DNA of 64,000 nt from Chrysopilus asiliformis (Eukaryota > Arthropoda > Insecta > Diptera > Rhagionidae), in NCBI GenBank assembly GCA_964034945.1, contig OZ035961.1, forward strand, positions 75,394,188-75,458,187, given 5' to 3'. Positions 35,432 through 46,637 of the stretch are shown one piece after another. Each line of letters begins with the position of its first letter. Positions within the stretch are counted from its first letter, which is position 1. The position numbers and the translations under genes were made by a program. The notes under the pieces are model-generated. The model was not told the origin of the DNA. It ran no database searches and worked only from the letters and a program-made list of their open reading frames with translations.

Positions 35432-35636
35432 GAAGATTTACAACACTAATAAACTTATAATGAAATTTGATAAGTCGATAATTTATAAAATCTAAAAATA
35501 AAAATTTTGGAAAAATTAAAAATAACTTTGGTAAGGAAGAATACTACTCCAAAGCTTCTCTAATGTTTTTTTTTTAAATTGAAACATTTGAATGGTAACG
35601 GTAAATTACATGTCGGTTTGTAATTTTGCCATTTAA

Positions 35637-35919
35637 CCCGTTCGGTACATATTTTTTTCTATGGGGGTTAAAAATACTCTCTATACAAATTAATGATGTT
35701 TAAGCTATTAGTATTCATTTAAAACAAAAAAAAATTAAAAATTTTAATTTTTTTCAAATACGTCCACTGTGGTCCAGATTTTTACTCAAAAAATCAAAAT
35801 TGGGTCAAAAATGCACTTAATGGTGCACTGAATGAGAATAGAGTGTTGAAAATAAATAAATAATAAGTCAATTCAAATTTTTAACTGCGTTGCCATATGG
35901 CATCAAAATACCGAATGGG
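35637..35919. mobile_element. Small piggyBac-type MITE
   Basis: The ends CCCGTTCGGTA and (reverse complement) CCCATTCGGTA are flanked by TTAA (35633-35636, 35920-35923). It is 283 bp with no coding remnant, and is nested in the family-A relative. Confidence 0.8.
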
Positions 35920-36112
35920 TTAATGAAGTTTAATGAAGTAAAACTAGATCAAAAGTTTTTAAAGTGCGCTTTAAAGTCTTAACTTTATGATAGTGTCGTT
36001 TTAAATTTATAATTAAATCTACATAAACTTACCCTAAAATGTGAGTAAAAATTAAACTATTTTTGACGTATTTTGTTAATGCGTAATTTTACCCTCACGA
36101 TACAAGGAAAAC

Positions 36113-36938
36113 GGTGTTGTTACTAAAGTCGTCGTTTATATATTAAGTGCCCACTTAAAAATCTTGCGATATTTTTCGGAGCAAGGCTTGCATCGAAAAA
36201 ACAACGATAGCAATTGCATCGAATTTCGATTTAGGTTTTGTCTCCTAAAATTGTTCAATACAACTACATATATCGAAATTGTTTAGAAGCGTTGAACGTT
36301 TTTGTATCATCTTGCGTCCCTTTTTGACATAACCTTGCAAGATTTTTGAAGTGACTTGCAACTAAATTTTAACAGAATATTCGTAGCATAAAGGCCAATC
36401 AGTGACAAATCTTTGTTGGGGTTTTTTTGGGAAGAAGCGTGAAAGGGAACAACAAGTTGTATAAACAATTATTTGAAAATTTCACATTAATAATTTCATC
36501 TCATGATTATACTAGAATTAAAGCCCGTCCGACTATGAGTACACGCAGAGAACAAAATAGTATATAGTATAACTGTTGTATAATGGGGAATCGGGACTAT
36601 AACTAAAATAGTTTATTAAACAAAAAAATTGTTACGTTTTTTATAATAGATACATTTATCAAGATCATTCAATAAATATTTGATACAAACCGCGTCAAAA
36701 TTGCTCCAACGGTACAGGATATAGCAGTAGAGGGGTTTACAGGCAAGGGGAGTGGTAAATTGTAGTGGGCGAAAACTTTCCTTGGGAGATGACCTACACA
36801 ATGATGCGAACCGCGTTTAAATTGCTCTAATAGCGGGGAATAGGGCGAGAAGTAGAAGGAACACTGGTTTGACGCATAGCCTAAAACACATCTCCATTAC
36901 TAAGAACATAATTTTCGAAAACCGCTTGCCGCTACGAC
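36113..36938. other. Gene-free stretch
   Basis: No supported gene or complete element is seen. Confidence 0.4.
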
Positions 36939-36941
36939 TTA

Positions 36942-37551
36942 AGGCTCAACTATGATAGACATAAGAACGCATATGTAGCTGCATATGTCATTTCCAGAAT
37001 AAGAAAGTCAGTGTTAATACCCACAATAGACATATGTCAAGAGTGTTGCCACTTTCAAACCTTCGTTAAACATTCGTTAAGCATGAATAATTCGATACAA
37101 ATGGAACTGGCATATGTAAATAGTGAACATAACCTAAAATTTTTACAAAAAGGGACTCAAGCAGGACAACAGATAGTCAAAGACATTTGTGGTCATTCTC
37201 GTATGAATAAAAAAATGATCCGGATCAAGCCTTTTTATTTTTAAGAAGGTGACTACGTAGTATCCGTGTGTTGTCCTGTCGCGATTGATTTCTCGTACAT
37301 CACATGAACGATTCTTTCTGCCGTATCCATCCAGTTCATCTTTCAGGTCACTTAATTATTTTAAGCACTTCACAATTTTTTTCAATTCACTCATTTTTTC
37401 CTTCAACTTTGTCAATTACTATCGAGAAGAATTTGACTTTACTTATGTCAGTCTATGCCTATTATGGTTAGCTTTTATGTTGATGTATGTCAACATTCGT
37501 TGGGAATTTGACATTTACATATGCGCTCTTATGTCTATCATAGTTGGGCCT
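36942..37551 (-). mobile_element. PIF/Harbinger family F copy 2
   Basis: This is the reverse-orientation copy of 4718-5338. TTA flanks both ends (36939-36941, 37552-37554). On the minus strand it carries the same truncated transposase region, but with small indels (for example near 37265-37275 and 37360-37390) that break the frame kept in copy 1. Confidence 0.85.
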
Positions 37552-37554
37552 TTA

Positions 37555-38290
37555 TAGTTTGTCTGTAATAGCTGTGTTGTTAACCTGACCAGAATTAGCA
37601 GTTCTGTATTTTTTGGATTAAGAACGATTAAAGTTTATCGAGGTTTCGTTGGCAAATTGTAGAAATTTTGGCAACACTGAAAATTTTGAGAAAAAACCAT
37701 TTTTTTCAAAATATAGAGACACTTATTCACTTTTTCACTCGATTCGAACTTTATAAATGGTTGAGTCTTTAAATAAAAAGCGAAAACAAATAACAAATTG
37801 AGAATTGTTACATTCTTGTATTGAAAATTAAGGACCCTATATAAACAGAAAACCTGCCTAAGCCGAACAGTTTTAAAAGTCTCGACATTTTGATGACGAT
37901 TACCATGCAAAATGAACCTGGATAAGCCCGAAAATACGCGAACCAGAACATTATTTCTGAATAAGGCGGAAAATTTCCGAAATTATTAAAACACAATGTG
38001 CACTAAGAAAAAATACCCTTAAAAATGTTATTTTTTACAGTGTTTGCTGCACCCACCAACAATAACATAAATATATGAAAAACAATACACTTCCAGTAAA
38101 AAAAAAACTTACGAAAATTCTCTTTTTATCATTTAACCAGATATATCTATCTAATATCTCAAGATTCTCCATTTCTTATGTTAGGTTCCAGTCATATTGA
38201 TGACATTGTTTATGGCCCCTGATGATTGGTGTAAAATATTTACAATTGCTTAAAGGAGGAAATGCCTCATAGACAACCATTAACAATTTT
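37555..38290. other. Gene-free stretch
   Basis: No gene or repeat is supported. Confidence 0.4.
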
Positions 38291-38755
38291 GCCCTAAACA
38301 CATGTGCAGAATTCTGCATGCAGCGGAATTTAAATACACTCGTTTATATGAAGTGGAACACATGTAAATTCTGCATGCAGCGCAGAGCTGCATGGTATCT
38401 CAAATTCAACTTTCTCTGCGCAGAATTAGTGATGTCAACCGAGGATTCTTTTTTGGTGTTTGGCAAAATCGACTGTTAGCAAAGAGACTATGGACTAAAT
38501 TCGTACACAGTAGAAAAGGAAAGAAAAGGAAAAGGAAAGTCCAGTAGAAAATATTCAATACTTTGTATTGACGTTATCTACGTCTTTCAAGAACATGAGG
38601 TGATCCATCCATTTCCAATATAAAAATTGGCCAATTCTTCTTCCATTGTTGATAGCAGCCGATGCGATTAAATGTCAAAAAAATCTGCTCATGTGTCTTA
38701 GCTGCAGATATGCATGCAGCTCTGCATGCAGAAAATCTGCACATGTGTTTAGGGC
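38291..38755. mobile_element. Inverted-repeat element rich in TGCATGCA
   Basis: The ends GCCCTAAACACATGTGCAGA match on both strands, and the arms continue with TCTGCATGCAG-type palindromes that recur several times inside each arm. No convincing TSD is visible, so the superfamily is unknown. Confidence 0.7.
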
Positions 38756-38945
38756 ATTTATTTATCATAAAACTGGAAATTCTCTCCATGAATCTATCAA
38801 CCCTTCTCTCTTCTATTGCCATTTATCATAATAAGATTATTTTAACTATCGTACAAATCAAATTATTGTGAATGAATGAAAAAATAATAATAAATGAAAT
38901 CTTCCAATTTTATATTTCTAATAGCAGTCTGAATTTATTTTTCAG

Positions 38946-38981
38946 AATGGACTTGGACCAGACCCTCTGCCGGCTAAGGAG
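38946..38981 (+). CDS. Candidate 36-nt microexon
   Basis: A pyrimidine-rich acceptor (TTTATTTTTCAG, ending 38945) and an excellent donor (GAG then GTAAGT from 38982) bracket 36 nt that are about 58% GC in very AT-rich surroundings. A CTAAT branch-point match lies about 25 nt upstream (38918-38922), although a closer CAG lies between. In one frame it reads NGLGPDPLPAKE (12 codons, no stop); a second frame is also open. Its length is a multiple of three, as in alternatively used microexons. Flanking exons are not found in the window, implying very long introns. I cannot name the gene. Confidence 0.5.
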
Positions 38982-40228
38982 GTAAGTTGAACTGCTTCTT
39001 TATAATCTACATTGGAATCTTCTATTCAAAACGTATCTACAGATAGCTATAAATGAGGATATGTGCATTCCTTTGCAATTGCAGTTCACTCATATATGTA
39101 AGATGTAATCAGTTGTCGCGCTCATAGATCAGTCTTAGATTGCAATCATCAAGTCGTCCACGGATTTTCTATCGGATCTTGAATAGTTTGCGACCGCATC
39201 TATCAACGGCCAGATATTGTATAAAAAGATAAATAAAAAGTTCTCACCGTAACAAATAGTTACCGGGATATGTTAGCATGGAAAAAACATGAGAAACGCT
39301 TTTCAGACCGCAAACACCTTGTAAAATTGATCTCAATTGATATCACAAGATTTTGATCGTTTGTTGTTCTTGTTGCGTTGATGATGAAGATTATGGACCC
39401 GTCTTACTCTACGAAATTCACTACTGTAGCAGCCGGTCGAAAACCGCAATAACAAAATGTTCCAATACTAAAGGAACATTGGTATTTTACTGTGATCGGT
39501 GAACTAAGATTGTTATATCATTCCGAGAAAAATGTTTTACCTATAATAAAAAAAAATAAGTACTTACCAATTGCAATTGGAAAATGAAAAAATGCGACTT
39601 TATCATTAGCCTCGATATTTGAATACTAGGCGGAGTTCTAATCGATGAATTGTAAATTAAGTTACAAGATTCTTAGTAAAACCACAATCGATCAACATTA
39701 TCTGATCTGTACAGGTCTTAGGAGTTATTTACGTATGTTGCTGTCGATATTAAAAGATTTAATTGGTGGTAACTTAAAACTAAATTAATTTATGACTTCG
39801 TGTATTTACTTATTTATTGTGTCTTTCACGAAAGTTCCGGCGCTTTATTTAATTGAAACAAATTAATTTTGTTTCGATTTTTGGGAAAATTTGTTTTGAA
39901 ACAACTGTGTATAGTCTTTGAAAATAAAAGCATGGTTTTTTTTATTAAAATGGTGGGGTAGTCTTAAAATTTGAGTGGATTATCAAGTTAGGCTAATTCG
40001 ACAAATTCGTGTTATTGTTTGTCCATGACTTTGATAACTTGTTATCGGGAAAGTTGTGCTAAGAACTTGAAATTTTTAATACCATGGACGCGTTTTTCGT
40101 ATAGAGCTGGATCTTAAGTTAGAATTCAAATTTGATAACAATGACAAAAGCGGTTAAACCTACAGTAACAACTTTGTATTCGGTAGGACGGATATCGTTG
40201 GATGAGAAAAAATCTCATCCACTCATAT
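38982..40228. other. Presumed intron, no other feature
   Basis: AT-rich with no TIR pair or coding frame. At 39452-39477 a short hairpin (AATGTTCC against GGAACATT) is visible. Confidence 0.35.
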
Positions 40229-41341
40229 TTTTATACCCGTGCGTATGGTGAAACCAAAGGGTATATTAGATTTGCCTTACCGTTTGTAACGCCAAGATCC
40301 CGTCATCACACAAAAAAATGAATTACACCAGTGTGTTTAATTGCCAATCTGGCAATTATTGAAAACCCGTATGGTGATTTAATTGAACGGCGTATTAAAA
40401 TTTCATTTGAATTCAAATTTTCCAATAAGATTTTTTTAAAACTTGTTCCAATCGGATTTTGATGTATGGGAGTTTTATGTAGAATAACATTCTAAATAAC
40501 TTTTGTTCTTGCACTTTTTTGATAACATGTACCGTTTTTTAGATATTCGCAAAAAACGTTTTCGTTCGGATGGGGGGTACCCCCCCTAATGGTCCATTTT
40601 TGCCCATTAACGAACTTAGCCTTGCATTTTACGAAAAACGAATCTGCGCAAAATTTCAAGTCTCTAGTTCAATCCGTGCGCCCGCAATCCGCGCCACAGA
40701 CAGACGGACGGACGGACGGACGGACAGACGGACAGACAGACAGACAGACGGACGGACATGCAAAATTCAATTTTTTTTATCATTCTAAACACACTGGTGT
40801 AATTCATTTTTGTGTGTGATGACGGGATCTTGGCGTTACAAACGGTAAGGCAAAGTTAATATACCCTTTGGTTTCACCATACGGGTATAAAAATAATTAA
40901 TTTTTGCATGTCCGTCCGTCCGCCTGTCTGTCCGTCTGTCTGTCTGTCCGTCTGTGGCGCGGATTGCGGGCGCACGGATTGAGCTAGAGACTTGAAATTT
41001 TGCACAGATCCGTTTTTCGTAAAATGCGAGGCTAAGTTCGTTAATGGGCAAAAATGGACCATTAGGGGGGGTACCCCCCATACGAACGAAATCGTTTTTT
41101 GTGAATATCTCAAAAACGGTGCATCTTATCAAAAAAGTGTAAGAACAAAAATTATTTAGGATATGATTATACATAAAACTCCCATACTTCAAAATCCGAT
41201 TGGAATAAATTTTAAAAAATCTTATTGGAAAGTTTGACTTCAAAGTGGAATTTTGGTACAACTGTTCGAATTTTGATACGAATATCACCATACGGGTTTT
41301 CAATAATTGCCAGATTGGCAATAATAGCTCTTGATATGTTT
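40229..41341 (+). mobile_element. HINE-B copy 2 (host), split by an inverted HINE-B
   Basis: The left part 40229-40338 is the head up to CACCAGTGTGTTTA. The right part 40891-41341 resumes at TAATTAATTTTTGCATGTCC and runs through the (GTCCGTCT) tract (40909-40955), CACCATACGGGT and the AATTGCCAGATTGGCAAT stem-loop to the tail. Between them sits a second HINE-B on the opposite strand. Confidence 0.75.
40339..40890 (-). mobile_element. HINE-B copy 3, inserted head-to-head in copy 2
   Basis: The minus-strand copy begins at the TTTTTATACCCGTATGGTG head (about 40890-40872), has a 63-bp microsatellite (40696-40758) and ends at the stem-loop ATTGCCAATCTGGCAATT (40340-40357). The usual TTGTTATG tail beyond the stem-loop is missing, so its 3' tip was lost at or after insertion. 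Confidence 0.75.
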
Positions 41342-41609
41342 AGATATAAAGTTTGTTTGTATTTCTCCCTGAAAATTCTTTTAAAAAATATTTAAAAAAC
41401 GCAAGATTTTTTTGTTTTATGATTTCATTTGACTGTTTCAGAATTATAATTTGAATATTGCAGTTCATAGACAAAAGAAGAAGAAAAACAACAATTTTTT
41501 ACATTCTTTACACTGGTGCCTGTAAACAATTAATTAATTTCACGGCGTATTTCATGCAAACAATCTGCACAACACTGCTTGGAACATTATTTTACGTGAT
41601 TTTTGTATA
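41342..41609. other. Gene-free stretch
   Basis: Nothing is supported here between the HINE-B tail and the hAT target site. Confidence 0.4.
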
Positions 41610-41743
41610 CATCAGATCAGTGGCGTGCGGTGCAAACCACATAAGGGTGCGCAGACTTGTCTAAACTTTGTACACCAAATCGATTCTGCGTTCTGATTTT
41701 GCAAAATCGTCAATTAAATTGTCATAGAAAGAGCCGGAAACTT

Positions 41744-41992
41744 TTAGTGTGGACAACAAAATAATATTTTACTCTCAGCACATGCCGTCAACCAATTAAA
41801 TTTAGAATAATTTTCTACCTTGAAATGTCGCTCACAAATTTTCCCTTTAACAGTACTTTTCTGAGTCAAATCAATTTTAGGAATAGGACGACTTTTCTTT
41901 ATAAAAATATTTTTATCTTCTAAATTTAGCCTTGAGAAAGGCTGTTTTAATAATAAACATACGTCACAGGTATGAATACTCATATTTTCCAA
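41744..41992 (-). pseudogene. hAT transposase remnant with TTF-type zinc-finger pattern
   Basis: An 82-codon frame on the minus strand reads CDVCLLLKQPFSRL near the start. It later has ICERHF, then NWLTACAESKILFCCPH, resembling the TTF-type zinc-finger N-terminus of insect hAT transposases (usual pattern: F, about ten residues, WL, a few residues, LFC-P-C-LF). A stop replaces the last cysteine region. The rest of the protein is absent. Its place just inside a hAT end supports the call. Confidence 0.55.
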
Positions 41993-42193
41993 AGAAAATC
42001 AACACGCAAATCTCAAATTCAGTAATTATCCAACAAAGTCTAACCAAAGAATGAGCTTCCACCAAAAAATTCATTCGAAAAACGTTTTCCCATTTTTTAC
42101 ATATCCCCATTCAAGTTGCGGCAGTTTATTCATTGAAATCGACGGATCGTGCGCATTTAAATCGCTGCGCCTGAAACATGAATGATACACGAA

Positions 42194-43376
42194 CAGTGAT
42201 GCGCATTTGATACATTTGTATCAATTTCGATACTTCTTTTTCATAAATTTCACTTTTGATACAAAGATACATTTTTCCCTAAATATCATGAAATTGATAC
42301 TTTTTTTTAAAAATGACAGTAAAAGGTTTTTTTAATATTAAAATTGTATCAGTCAACCTTATGCGGAAGTTGGTAAACACTACACAAATTATCGCATTAT
42401 CCTGAACTCAGCTGCCTGTAATCTTAAGCAAGAAATAAGCCGTATTGCTATGTAAATACAATTAATTTTCCTGAATATGTGCAGACCACAGATATCCTAC
42501 TACTAGATCAAGCCATTTGCTATCTCAAATGAGCCACTGAAACGTCAAAAAGCTATGCCGAAAAAAAGGGAAATTAAAATTCTGGAAAAAAATGCTTATG
42601 CAGGTCCTCGATGGAATATTATTCAATCCCTATACCGATTATTCATGTTAATATTCAGAGCTGCCACATACATTAATATGCAATTCCCTAAACCTGTGTA
42701 TAAGTCTTATGAGTTCGACGTAAAACATATAATTCAAGTGTTATTGAGTTTGTTAATTCGAACATCTGACATCACTAAAGTTCGAAAAATAAATGAGACA
42801 ACCATAGTCACGCTGTCCCATATTTTTGCTATGGAATTATTCGAGTGCCGCGATCTAGTAGTACGATATCTGTGGTGCAGACGAATAACACGGACAATTT
42901 CAGAACTAACAACCCTATTCTGGTGACTAGCAGTGACCGATGACTAGTCACAGCTCGGTCACAAAAGCTTCAAATTCTATGGACTTATGATCTGTGACTT
43001 AAGGGTCACCACAACGGCAGAATAGGGCCAATGAAATGTTTTTTTTGTTATACGTTTGATTTTTTGTCACTCGGTCACAAAAGCTTCAAATTCTATGGAC
43101 TTATGATCTGTGACTTAAGGGTCACCACAACGGCAGAATAGGGCCAATGAAATGTTTTTTTTGTTATACGTTTGATTTTTTGTATGTGATTATATAGAAG
43201 AATCGACCTGCTAGTTTTGAAATTATAACAAATAATCTGAAAATTATGATTTTTTTCCAAAAATAAAATTGTTACTGCTTTTTTTACGTTTTTACGTCTT
43301 TTCCTTAGGTTGATACTTTTTGATACTTTTTTCTGAAAAATTTGATACAAAATTTTTTTTATCATGCGCATCACTG
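42194..43376. mobile_element. hAT element (inner)
   Basis: The ends CAGTGATGCGCAT match on both strands, and a perfect 8-bp duplication TACACGAA flanks it (42186-42193, 43377-43384). The sub-terminal parts are rich in TTTGATAC / GTATCAA. The 123-codon frame at 42555-42926 (+) is not recognisable as transposase. A tandem duplication and a CCCTATTCTG inverted repeat lie in its right half. Confidence 0.9.
42909..43150. repeat. CCCTATTCTG inverted-repeat segment with a 116-bp tandem duplication
   Basis: CCCTATTCTG near 42913 pairs with CAGAATAGGG at 43018-43027 and again at 43134-43143. The unit 42954-43069 is repeated exactly at 43070-43183, so the right end of a small TIR element was duplicated. 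No TSD is readable. Confidence 0.75.
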
Positions 43377-43762
43377 TACACGAACAAAACCACTTTCTGT
43401 GCGTCAAAAAATTCATTGAAACATGCGTTGATGTGCGATAGCTTCTCATGTAGAGTCGAGCGCAGCAACTCTACAGCGCTTATGAAGAAAATTCGAATGA
43501 TATGCCTGATGCTAAGTTCCCCCTTTACGAAACTTTTACTTGTGCGTCTCGTCCAAGTATTCGAATTGGTATTTCCTCTTTCATTTTGGTTCTTTGGAGG
43601 CGCGCATTGATTTACTGCGCGAGAAGCATATTGAATATGAAGATGTATCGTTATAAAAGTGTAAGATTGAATGAAATTTGTGTGGAAATTTCAAATTATT
43701 TTATTTTGTCAGGGTGCGCTCTGCGCCATCTGCGCCTTAGACCGCACGCCACTGCATTAGAT

Positions 43763-44912
43763 TCTAATTGAAATCAATTAGATTACTAAAATTGATATTT
43801 TTATGAATATTCTACTGAAGATTTCAAATAGTGTATTTAATAAGTGTCTGGTGAGCGTAGCATTACTTATGTTATAATAGTCAATTTCATAACTAAAACA
43901 TTTTTCAAACTTGGAGCAAAAATTCATTGATGATTAAAATTCGATTTGAATAAAAATGTGAAATTTTCATTTTAACAGACGTCACAACACTAAATATTGC
44001 ATATGCACAGATTATCTAATCCAAGGTTACCACCTAAATCTTTACAGCAATCCTGTCTGCATTTTTCTATCAGTTCAATTTTAGAGTGATAAAAATTCCG
44101 ACATTCACTCTCATCATTTGAATTCGTTTTAATGAAAAAACCATCGTGTGAATTGTATTTCATCATGAATTTTTGAATATTCAAAAATTTTAAGTTTTAT
44201 CTAAACGTCGATCACCGCCAACAAAGACCATATTGCACCCGTTGTCGGTCGTCTTTTTGATGATTCGGCCGATGGCTGTCAAAAAAAAAGTTTTTATCTA
44301 CATTCACTAATAACATTTTCGACAGTCTTGTTATGGTCCATCGTAACAGCAAAAAGCGTATCGGTTTTTCAGATTCAGCTACATATTAATTAGAGTCAGA
44401 TATCTTAAATCATATACATATATGTATCTAATGTAATAATTTATCGAGTCGAAAATGAATAAAAGTGTTGAAAAAACAGAAGATATTCAATAAGAAGAGG
44501 AGAAAGATGCAAAAACTTTATTGAAAGATGCAAAAACTTTATTGAAATTTATTCAAAAGACGCCCTCTTTGCTTCAAATCACAAATATTTGTTCTTTTTA
44601 TATACTTTTAGCATTTGTCATATTACAGAGACATTTGTCTATAAAAATTCAGTCGTCTTCGTTTTAAATTCCGTGTAGGAACGAAAAGAAAAAGTTTCTA
44701 TAAAAATTTTCAGTCCCAAAAATTTTCAATTCGAGAAACTATCTTTGGCCATACGCAAATAAGTTTTATCTAAAAATTAAAAAGATAAAAGCCCCTTTGA
44801 TAAATCTGTTAGTATTTGAAAAACTTTGTTTCAACCTTACCAACAATGAAATTTATTGAAAATCCAAAAATACCAACACACTATCTTTATATTTAGTATG
44901 TTTTTTTTCATA
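43763..44912. other. Gene-free stretch
   Basis: No gene is seen. A short exact duplication GAAAGATGCAAAAACTTTATT occurs at about 44502 and 44522. Confidence 0.4.
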
Positions 44913-45245
44913 TCCTATATGGTAAAACCGTATAAGGGTATAATCGGTTTGCTCTATCATTTGTAACACATAGAACTAATCGTCGTATACAAAAAAATGA
45001 ATTTTACGATTGTTCGTCTGTCTGTCTATCCGTCTGTCGTGGACACGATAACTTAAGATCGATTTAGACAGAGACTTGAAACTTGACACATCTGGTTTTT
45101 CGTAAAATGGGAGATCGAGTCCGTTAACGGATAAAATAGGATCACTCTTCCTCCTACACCATACACCATGCATACAAAAGGAACCGTTTTTTCGATTTTC
45201 TCGAAAACGGTACGTCATATCGAAAAAGTTCATGCCTTTTTGACA
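44913..45245 (+). mobile_element. Old HINE-B relative
   Basis: It has the head CCTATATGGTAAAACCGTATAAGGGTATAA-type palindrome, ATTTGTAACAC, AAAAAAATGAATTTTACG, a short GTCTGTCTGTC tract (45018-45040), GAGACTTGAAAC, TTTTTCGTAAAATGGGAG and TCGAAAACGGTACGTCATAT. This is the same order as HINE-B with many substitutions. The 3' end is not readable. Confidence 0.65.
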
Positions 45246-45409
45246 TGCTTCATACATGAAAATTCAATCGAAGCAGCTGTAGCATGTGATACAAATTAAT
45301 ATAAAATAACACTACTTTTGTGATTTTACTATCGCATTGGCGTATTTAACACAAATTTAGTGTGAAATCACTCCTTAGAAGTCCTTCCGATATCGTTACA
45401 GAAAATTAA

Positions 45410-46050
45410 TTTTTACTTTCTTATACAAAGTATAATAAAGTATTATATTCATGAAAAAATTCGACCTCTTATTTTTGCCTGAAACGGATTTCCCGACCAC
45501 CCCGGGTCGATTGGAGCCCTATTTCAAAAGTGTTCGTGCATCTGTCTGTCGTTCTGTGCACATTTTGTATTCATGATAAGTCAAAAATGCGCTGAGGTAG
45601 TGACTTGATATTTTTTTTATATCAGTTTTACCAAAATCGTAGTTCTCTATCAACTTTTGGAAAAGTACCGTTAGCTATAACGGATAACTCCCATACAAAA
45701 TTTTTGCCGTATCCACTCTAACTCAAGAATGCGTTGAGCTATCGACTTGAAATTTTTTGTGGCTGAGTTTTACCGTAATTGTAGTTTACTATCAAATTTT
45801 GGAAAAGTACCGTTAGCTATAACGGGTACCTCCCATACCACTTTTTTTATGTATTTAATATAGCTCATTCTTAATTTTGCGGCTTCAAATATTTTGTGGA
45901 TACGTTTTACCAAAATAATAGTTTTATACCAACTTTTAAAAAAGTAACGTGAGCTTTATTACGGTTCTCAGAAAATTAAAAAAAAAACACAAAACTTTCC
46001 TCTCAAATATTTAGTTTAAAATGTCTTTCTCATATAAAATTTATCGTTTT
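45410..46050 (+). mobile_element. HINE-C copy, plus orientation
   Basis: It starts at TTTTTACTTTCTTATACAAA and GTATAATAAAG, passes a short GTCTGTCG tract and then three tandem units of about 115 bp (45585-45955), each with GACTTGA, GTTTTACC, TATCAA(C)TTTTGGAAAAGT and CCGTTAGCTATAACGG. It ends in the region shared with 23125-23170. The units are degenerate, so the amplification is old. Confidence 0.6.
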
Positions 46051-46232
46051 AAAACTATACAATTAACCTATTTATTATCTAAAAAAGTTATGTAAATTTT
46101 AATAAATTTAGCTCTAAAATTATTAAAATAATTTTTTTTTAAATATCACATTTTTAAAATACAATGGAAGTACAAAATATTTTCTTCTTATTTTTAAATG
46201 TACTAGAAAGGGAAAACACATTTTTTTGGGTA

Positions 46233-46635
46233 TGGTAAGTGCTGGTATTGTGGGCCACCGTTCCTAATGTTTACTCATATTAGGTAACTATAAGATTTTT
46301 TTTAAAAATCAGCAGTTTGTTATCCAAGAGAAAAATGTCACCTTTTAATGTAAACTTAAAAAATTCTGATCTGATGATTTTTTGTCTTTTTAAATCGAAA
46401 AATGTGAAGATTGACACAATCAGTCAATTTGGTTTTGGTTTTTTTTTCTTTGTCACTTAAAAAAGACGAATTTTCTGGCAATATGACCTTTCCCAAAAAA
46501 TTCTGAAACTGAATGAGCTTTCAACGTAAACAATTGATTTCACAGATCAAGTGTTTGAACATGAACTCGAATTAATTACTGAGATATTGGAGTGGTCCAT
46601 ATTATCCGCCTGGTCCGCAATACCCGCACTTAACA
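46233..46635. mobile_element. Tc1/mariner-type MITE
   Basis: The ends TGGTAAGTGCTGGTATTGTG and (reverse complement) TGTTAAGTGCGGGTATTGCG are flanked by TA (46231-46232, 46636-46637). It is 403 bp with no coding remnant. Confidence 0.7.
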
Positions 46636-46637
46636 TA

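Larger units (their letters stand above)
35104..36112 (+). mobile_element. Diverged family-A relative, right end lost
   Basis: It starts CACTGTAGGAAAT, like family A, and has the same style of interior, with many GTAAAATTAC / GTAAATTTAC motifs. Near 36085-36112 it reaches GCGTAATTTTACCCTCACGA, the counterpart of the family-A hairpin arm, after which similarity ends. A tRNA-like block (35363-35431) and a piggyBac MITE (35637-35919) lie inside. It is old and incomplete. Confidence 0.5.
41618..43754 (-). mobile_element. hAT element (outer), with a hAT inside
   Basis: The ends CAGTGGCGTGCGGT are identical on both strands. The flanks CATCAGAT (41610-41617) and CATTAGAT (43755-43762) are an 8-bp hAT duplication with one later change. 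A transposase N-terminal remnant lies near the left end on the minus strand. Without the inner hAT and its TSD, the element is about 946 bp, so it is itself deleted. Confidence 0.85.

Noticed and set aside
42555..42926. 123-codon ORF inside the inner hAT element
   Set aside because: No transposase motifs (zinc finger, DDE/RW or dimerisation region) are recognisable, and it crosses the start of another inverted repeat. Probably chance.
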